A stretch of 64,000 nucleotides of DNA from assembly GCF_013149275.1 (NCBI RefSeq), contig NZ_JABGNA010000008.1, positions 383,691 through 447,690 of the forward strand, read 5' to 3'. Of the stretch, positions 60,050 to 64,000 are shown in pieces (the first letter of the stretch is position 1; every line of letters begins with the position of its first letter). A program made the position numbers and the translations under genes. The stretch comes from Mucilaginibacter sp. SG564 (GTDB taxonomy: Bacteria; Bacteroidota; Bacteroidia; Sphingobacteriales; Sphingobacteriaceae). A model generated the notes under the pieces. It was given only the letters and a program-made list of their open reading frames with translations. It was not told the origin of the DNA and made no database searches.

Positions 60050-61159
60050 ATGGAGAAATCGAGAAGAAATTTTATAAAGAATTCGGCCATTGCATCCGCC
60101 CTGGTTGCCGCCGCGCCTGCTAAAAGTTTTGCTATATTACATCAGGATATGAAACCAAACGACCAAACTATAGGCCAGGGAGAGTTTACCTACAAGGCCG
60201 ATAAAAACTGGGCCAAGATCAGCGTAAACAGTAACCCGCTGGCCAATTGCCACGAAATGGTACAAGACAGCAAAGGCCGCCTCATTATGCTGGGCGACCA
60301 TACCCACAACAACATCCTGATATTTGATAAATCGGGCAAACTGCTTGATTATTGGGGCACATCGCTACCCGGGGGGCATGGTTTAAGCATCAGCAAAGAA
60401 GGCGGCGAAGATTTTTTATTGCTGACCGATTGCGGATGGGCCCTGGACAGAACGGGCAATAACTATGGTCAATCGGGCCAGGTGTTGAAAACCACGCTCG
60501 ATGGTAAGCTGATCTTCGCGATAGGCCACCCACGCACCATTGGTATTTATAAGGATGACGAGCCTTTTAAACCCACCGAAACCGCAGTAGCCCCTAATGG
60601 CGATATTTACGTGGCGGATGGTTACGGCTCTGATTATATTATCCATTACAACAGCAAGGGGCAATATATTAATCACTTTGGCGGGCATCACAATACCAAT
60701 AAGGATCATAACCTGGTGAATGCGCATGGTATAACGGTTGACACCCGTGACAAAAATAATCCAACACTGATATGTACCTCGCGCGAGGAAAACTGCTTTA
60801 AAATATTTACGCTCGATGGTAAATTCATCAAACGCATCGATTTGCCGGGTATGTATGTATGCCGCGCGGTGATCAACGAACAAAATATTTATGCCGGTGT
60901 ATGCTGGTCGAAAGACGCGGCTGGGAAACGTTTTGATTACTCGGGCTTTGTAACCGTATTGGATGCGAACAATAAAGTAGTATCAAATCCAGGCGGAGCT
61001 GCTCCTGTTTACAAAAATGGCGTATTACAGCAAACTTTACAGGCGGTCAACCCAGTTTTTCAGCACGGCCATGACGTTTGTGTGGATGAGGATAAAAACG
61101 TTTACGTATGCCAGTGGAATGCTTATCACACCGCTCCGGTGAAGTTGACACGGGTGTAA
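60050..61159 (+). CDS. Tat-exported NHL/six-bladed beta-propeller protein
   Basis: The 369-residue protein has a Tat signal (SRRNFIKNSAIASALVAAAP). The mature part shows NHL-type blades: PNGDIYVADGYGSDYIIHYN, HGITVDTRDKNNPTLICTSR and DVCVDEDKNVYVCQWNAY. It resembles the lyase domain of peptidylglycine alpha-amidating enzymes. In Bacteroidota such proteins are common near sugar-oxidation genes, but the neighbours here are a kinase and a GH92 gene. It is probably a periplasmic ligand-binding or lyase protein; the function is unknown. Confidence 0.8.
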   Translation: MEKSRRNFIKNSAIASALVAAAPAKSFAILHQDMKPNDQTIGQGEFTYKADKNWAKISVNSNPLANCHEMVQDSKGRLIMLGDHTHNNILIFDKSGKLLDYWGTSLPGGHGLSISKEGGEDFLLLTDCGWALDRTGNNYGQSGQVLKTTLDGKLIFAIGHPRTIGIYKDDEPFKPTETAVAPNGDIYVADGYGSDYIIHYNSKGQYINHFGGHHNTNKDHNLVNAHGITVDTRDKNNPTLICTSREENCFKIFTLDGKFIKRIDLPGMYVCRAVINEQNIYAGVCWSKDAAGKRFDYSGFVTVLDANNKVVSNPGGAAPVYKNGVLQQTLQAVNPVFQHGHDVCVDEDKNVYVCQWNAYHTAPVKLTRV

Positions 61160-61186
61160 AAGAGCTCCTTGGATTTATATCACCCC

Positions 61187-61267
61187 TTGTCATTCTGAGG
61201 AACGAAGAATCTATTCTCCGTGAAGCATGGTTCATGAATAGATGCTTCGTTCCTCAGCATGACAAAC
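61187..61267. repeat. Imperfect inverted repeat, TTGTCATTCTGAGG..CCTCAGCATGACAA
   Basis: TTGTCATTCTGAGGAACGAA-GAATCTATTC pairs with GAATAGATGCTTCGTTCCTC-AGCATGACAA. It is 27 bases after the propeller stop. Confidence 0.9.
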
Positions 61268-61344
61268 TTTTTGTAATCACCCCACATTCATTGTAAAAAA
61301 GACGTTAATAACAACCCGTAGTACCATAAAACCGGGCTAAATCA

Positions 61345-61352
61345 TAAATTTG
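61345..61352 (+). promoter_or_regulatory. Possible -7 box upstream of the GH92 gene
   Basis: TAAATTTG matches TAnnTTTG exactly, but no TTTG stands at a fitting distance upstream. It would give a leader of about 135 bases. The rest of this 337-base gap, apart from the repeat at 61187, shows nothing notable. Confidence 0.3.
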
Positions 61353-61496
61353 CTATCGTTTCCATATATAATCCATCAACATCGTGTTTTAATCTATGTC
61401 GGGCAATTGGGTTCGGGTATATTTTTACCAACCGTTAAATTGTTAAACAAAAGCACACGGTGCCGGTCGGTTATCAAAAACCTTAGTAAATAAAAC

Positions 61497-63818
61497 ATGC
61501 TCAAAAAGAACATATTAAAAATTGCAGGTATCAGCCTGTCGTTATCTGTCAGTACCACTTTATTCGCCCAGCAAAAACAACTGGCCGACTATGTGAACCC
61601 CTTTATAGGCGCCAGTACCAATATGCAATCGGCGGGCAATCCGGCCGGTTTGGGTAAAACTTTTCCGGGGGCTGCCGTATCGTTTGGCATGGTGCAGGTA
61701 AGTCCCAACACCATCACGGGTGGCGATAATGGGCCGGGTTATAGTTATGAGCATAAAACCATAGAAGGCTTTGCCCTTAACCAAATGAGCGGCGTTGGCT
61801 GGTATGGCGATCTGGGGAATTTCCTGGTGATGCCTACCGCAGGCACGTTAAAAACCAGCGCGGGTAAGGAGGGCAATCATGATGGATACCGGTCTTATTA
61901 TGATAAAACCAGCGAAAAAGCATCTGCCGGTTATTATTCGGTATTGCTCACCGATCATCAGATCAAATCTGAACTTACGGCTACGCCGCATTGCGGTATC
62001 ATGAGGTTTACGTTCCCTAAAGGCAGTGGCTCGCGGATTCAGATAGACCTGGCACGCCGTGTTGGTGGCACTTCGGTTAATCAGTATGTAAAAGTGGTCG
62101 ACGATCATACCATACAGGGCTGGATAAAATGTACACCCGAAGGTGGTGGCTGGGGCAATGGTGCCGGGCATGCTTTTTATACCGTTTACTTTTACGCTCA
62201 ATTCAATAAGCCGCTAAAAGAATACGGTGTTTGGAGTGCCAATATCCCGCAGGGCCAAACCCGCAAACTGGAAGATATTGAAAGTGCTAAATATCAGGAC
62301 ATTATCGCTCATGCTGCCATATTGCCCGGCACAAAAGAAAAGCTAGGCAAACACCTGGGCTTTTATACCGATTTTGATACTAAAGCCAATGAACAGGTGA
62401 TATTAAAAACGGGTATTTCCTATAACAGTATTGAAGGGGCAAAAAATAATCTGGAAACCGAAATTAAAGACTTTGATTTTGACAAGGTACATCAACAGGC
62501 CCGGGCCTTGTGGAACAAGGCCTTATCGAAAATACAGGTAACCGGCGGCACAACCGAAGAAAAATATAATTTTTATACCGCCATGTACCACACGATGATA
62601 GATCCGCGCACGTTTCAGGATGTTGACGGGAAATATCCCGGCGGTGATCTGAAAGCTCATGTGGCCGATCATTTTACCAAGCGTACTATCTTTAGTGGCT
62701 GGGATGTGTTCCGCAGCCAGATGCCTTTGCAAACGCTCATCAATCCGGGTTTGGTAAATGATCTCATCAATTCGCAGGTTACGCTGGCGACCGAAAATGG
62801 CTCACATTTTTTTGATCGATGGGAGTTGTTGAACGCGTACAGTGGTTGTATGATCGGTAGCCCGTCCATATCTGTTATTGCCGATGCCTACGCCAAAGGC
62901 ATCCGCGGCTATGATGTGAACAAAGCGTATGAATACAGTGTGAATACCAATACTAAGGACGGCAATGGTACCCGCGGTTTTACCACCGGTGGTAACAGTA
63001 TATCCGGCACGTTGGAGTATGCTTATTTTGATTGGTGTATAGCCCAACTGGCCAAATCGCTCGGTAAAAAAGAAGATGCCGCTAAATACACCGAAAAAGC
63101 CCTGGCCTATAAAAATGTATGGGATAAAGATAAAAACTGGTTCCGCCCGAAAAAGGATAATGGCGACTGGCAGGAGTGGCCCGCCGCCGGCAGGTTGCAG
63201 CAGGGTTATGGTACGGTAGAAAGCAATCCATACCAGCAGGGCTGGTTTGTTCCGCAGGATGTTGAAGGCCTGGCCAAACTACTGGGCGGCAATGAAAAAG
63301 CCATAGCCGACCTGACCAACTTTTTTGAAAAAGCCCCCGCCAATTTGCTTTGGAACGATTATTACAACCACGCCAACGAACCGGTGCACCATGTGCCATT
63401 TTTATTTAACCGTTTAGGCGCGCCATGGTTAACTCAAAAGTGGACAAGGATCATTTGCCAGCGTGCTTATCATAACAAAGTGGAGGGTTTGGTAGGTAAT
63501 GAAGATGTGGGCCAAATGTCGGCCTGGTATGTGCTGGCGGCAAGCGGGATAGCGCAGGTATGCCCCGGCGATACGCGATACGAGATTACCAGCCCGGTAT
63601 TCAGCAAAGTAAAAATCAACCTTGATCCTAAATATGCCAAAGGCAAGGCGTTTACTATAGTGGCTAAAAATAATTCGGCCGCTAATCTGTATATTCAAAG
63701 CGCTACGCTCAACGGCAGGCCGTATCGTCACTGCTATCTGGATTATGTAGCTATCGCGTCAGGTGCTACATTGGAACTGGTGATGGGGCCTAAGCCTAAT
63801 AAGGCATGGGGGAGGTAG
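61497..63818 (+). CDS. GH92 family alpha-mannosidase
   Basis: The 773-residue protein has a signal peptide (1 to about 24, ...STTLFAQ), an N-terminal beta-sandwich (about 30-270, VNPFIGASTN, GKTFPGAAVSFGMVQVSP) and an (alpha/alpha)6 catalytic barrel. TIFSGWDVFRSQMPL and VGNEDVGQMSAWYVLAASG are the two diagnostic GH92 motifs, holding the calcium site and catalytic acidic residues. It would remove terminal alpha-linked mannose from glycans in the periplasm or at the cell surface. It is a single gene with repeats on both sides and no SusCD pair adjacent. Confidence 0.95.
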   Translation: MLKKNILKIAGISLSLSVSTTLFAQQKQLADYVNPFIGASTNMQSAGNPAGLGKTFPGAAVSFGMVQVSPNTITGGDNGPGYSYEHKTIEGFALNQMSGVGWYGDLGNFLVMPTAGTLKTSAGKEGNHDGYRSYYDKTSEKASAGYYSVLLTDHQIKSELTATPHCGIMRFTFPKGSGSRIQIDLARRVGGTSVNQYVKVVDDHTIQGWIKCTPEGGGWGNGAGHAFYTVYFYAQFNKPLKEYGVWSANIPQGQTRKLEDIESAKYQDIIAHAAILPGTKEKLGKHLGFYTDFDTKANEQVILKTGISYNSIEGAKNNLETEIKDFDFDKVHQQARALWNKALSKIQVTGGTTEEKYNFYTAMYHTMIDPRTFQDVDGKYPGGDLKAHVADHFTKRTIFSGWDVFRSQMPLQTLINPGLVNDLINSQVTLATENGSHFFDRWELLNAYSGCMIGSPSISVIADAYAKGIRGYDVNKAYEYSVNTNTKDGNGTRGFTTGGNSISGTLEYAYFDWCIAQLAKSLGKKEDAAKYTEKALAYKNVWDKDKNWFRPKKDNGDWQEWPAAGRLQQGYGTVESNPYQQGWFVPQDVEGLAKLLGGNEKAIADLTNFFEKAPANLLWNDYYNHANEPVHHVPFLFNRLGAPWLTQKWTRIICQRAYHNKVEGLVGNEDVGQMSAWYVLAASGIAQVCPGDTRYEITSPVFSKVKINLDPKYAKGKAFTIVAKNNSAANLYIQSATLNGRPYRHCYLDYVAIASGATLELVMGPKPNKAWGR

Positions 63819-63863
63819 GATGTAGACTCACCCAGCTTGGGCGAGGGTGAATCCTTTTCCCCA

Positions 63864-63953
63864 CGCGTCATTGCGAGGAGGAACGACGTGGCAATCCCCG
63901 ATGAGCAGAGCCGCTCTGTATTTTAGGGATTGCCACGCTGCGCTCCTTTAGAT
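63864..63953. repeat. Imperfect inverted repeat, GTCATTGCGAGG family
   Basis: CGTCATTGCGAGGAGGAACG-ACGTGGCAATCCCC pairs with GGGATTGCCACGCTGCGCTC-C. The final CAATGAC part of the right arm is missing. Same family as 24535 and 34996. The last 180 bases of the window hold no gene. Confidence 0.75.
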
Positions 63954-64000
63954 TAGCATAATTATTATATTGAATTATTTGATTGAGAAAGAAGCAGGGT

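Noticed and set aside
1..64000. tRNA, rRNA, tmRNA or known riboswitch
   Set aside because: No cloverleaf, GTTCRA-type T-loop in context, rRNA signature or recognisable riboswitch core was found by reading; a covariance-model search would be needed to rule out diverged cases.

Overview
The window looks like a chromosomal piece of a soil- or plant-associated Bacteroidota, most likely Sphingobacteriaceae (a Mucilaginibacter-like organism). This is inferred from a SusC/SusD pair behind an ECF sigma/FecR pair, from TonB-dependent barrels with carboxypeptidase-regulatory domains, from weak Shine-Dalgarno signals, from promoters of the TTTG / TAnnTTTG type, and from many short inverted repeats between genes. 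No rRNA, tRNA, CRISPR array, transposase or prophage was seen. The first gene is cut by the window edge.

Layout. 0-11.6 kb: housekeeping-type genes (YyaL-like protein, SlyD-like FKBP isomerase, glycine-rich outer-membrane barrel, acyl-CoA thioesterase, fatty-acid desaturase), a secreted TolB-like propeller and a Tat-exported TIM-barrel isomerase. 12.1-24.5 kb: a long co-directional block that looks like a sugar-oxidation pathway of the 3-keto-glycoside type. It holds a GMC dehydrogenase with a C-x5-C-x3-C cluster motif, its Tat lipoprotein small subunit, a lipoprotein cytochrome c, one exported and one cytosolic Gfo/Idh/MocA oxidoreductase, three TIM-barrel isomerases, two MFS permeases and a DUF1080 3-keto-glycoside-type hydrolase, closed by an intrinsic terminator. 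A NIPSNAP protein follows. 25.9-34.8 kb: a HlyD-TolC-ABC efflux operon that ends with its own NtrC-type regulator and sensor kinase. A sigma-54 -24/-12 promoter with correct spacing and an upstream dyad precede its first gene. 35-42.6 kb: single genes (GH-D clan glycosidase, DUF885 lipoprotein, DUF2806 protein on AT-rich DNA, GNAT, GH88, TMEM175 channel). 42.7-50 kb: an ECF sigma/FecR/SusC/SusD locus with a candidate antisense RNA in front of susC. 50-56.7 kb: UPF0126 channel, SDF symporter, siderophore-type receptor, HD protein and YitT. 56.8-59.7 kb: a minus-strand kinase / receiver / receiver-adenylate-cyclase operon. 60-64 kb: a Tat-exported beta-propeller and a GH92 mannosidase.

Working together: the oxidation block would take electrons from a sugar in the periplasm through FAD, an Fe-S cluster and cytochrome c, cleave or rearrange the keto-sugar partly outside and partly inside the inner membrane, and import products through the two permeases. 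The efflux operon is a self-contained sigma-54 autoregulatory unit. The SusCD locus is a surface-signalled uptake system.

Gaps between operons are unusually rich in inverted repeats of at least four kinds. They include a 252-bp element in two copies with conserved ends and a variable hairpin core, a 120-bp element with perfect 17-bp terminal inverted repeats, and arrays built from repeated short words.
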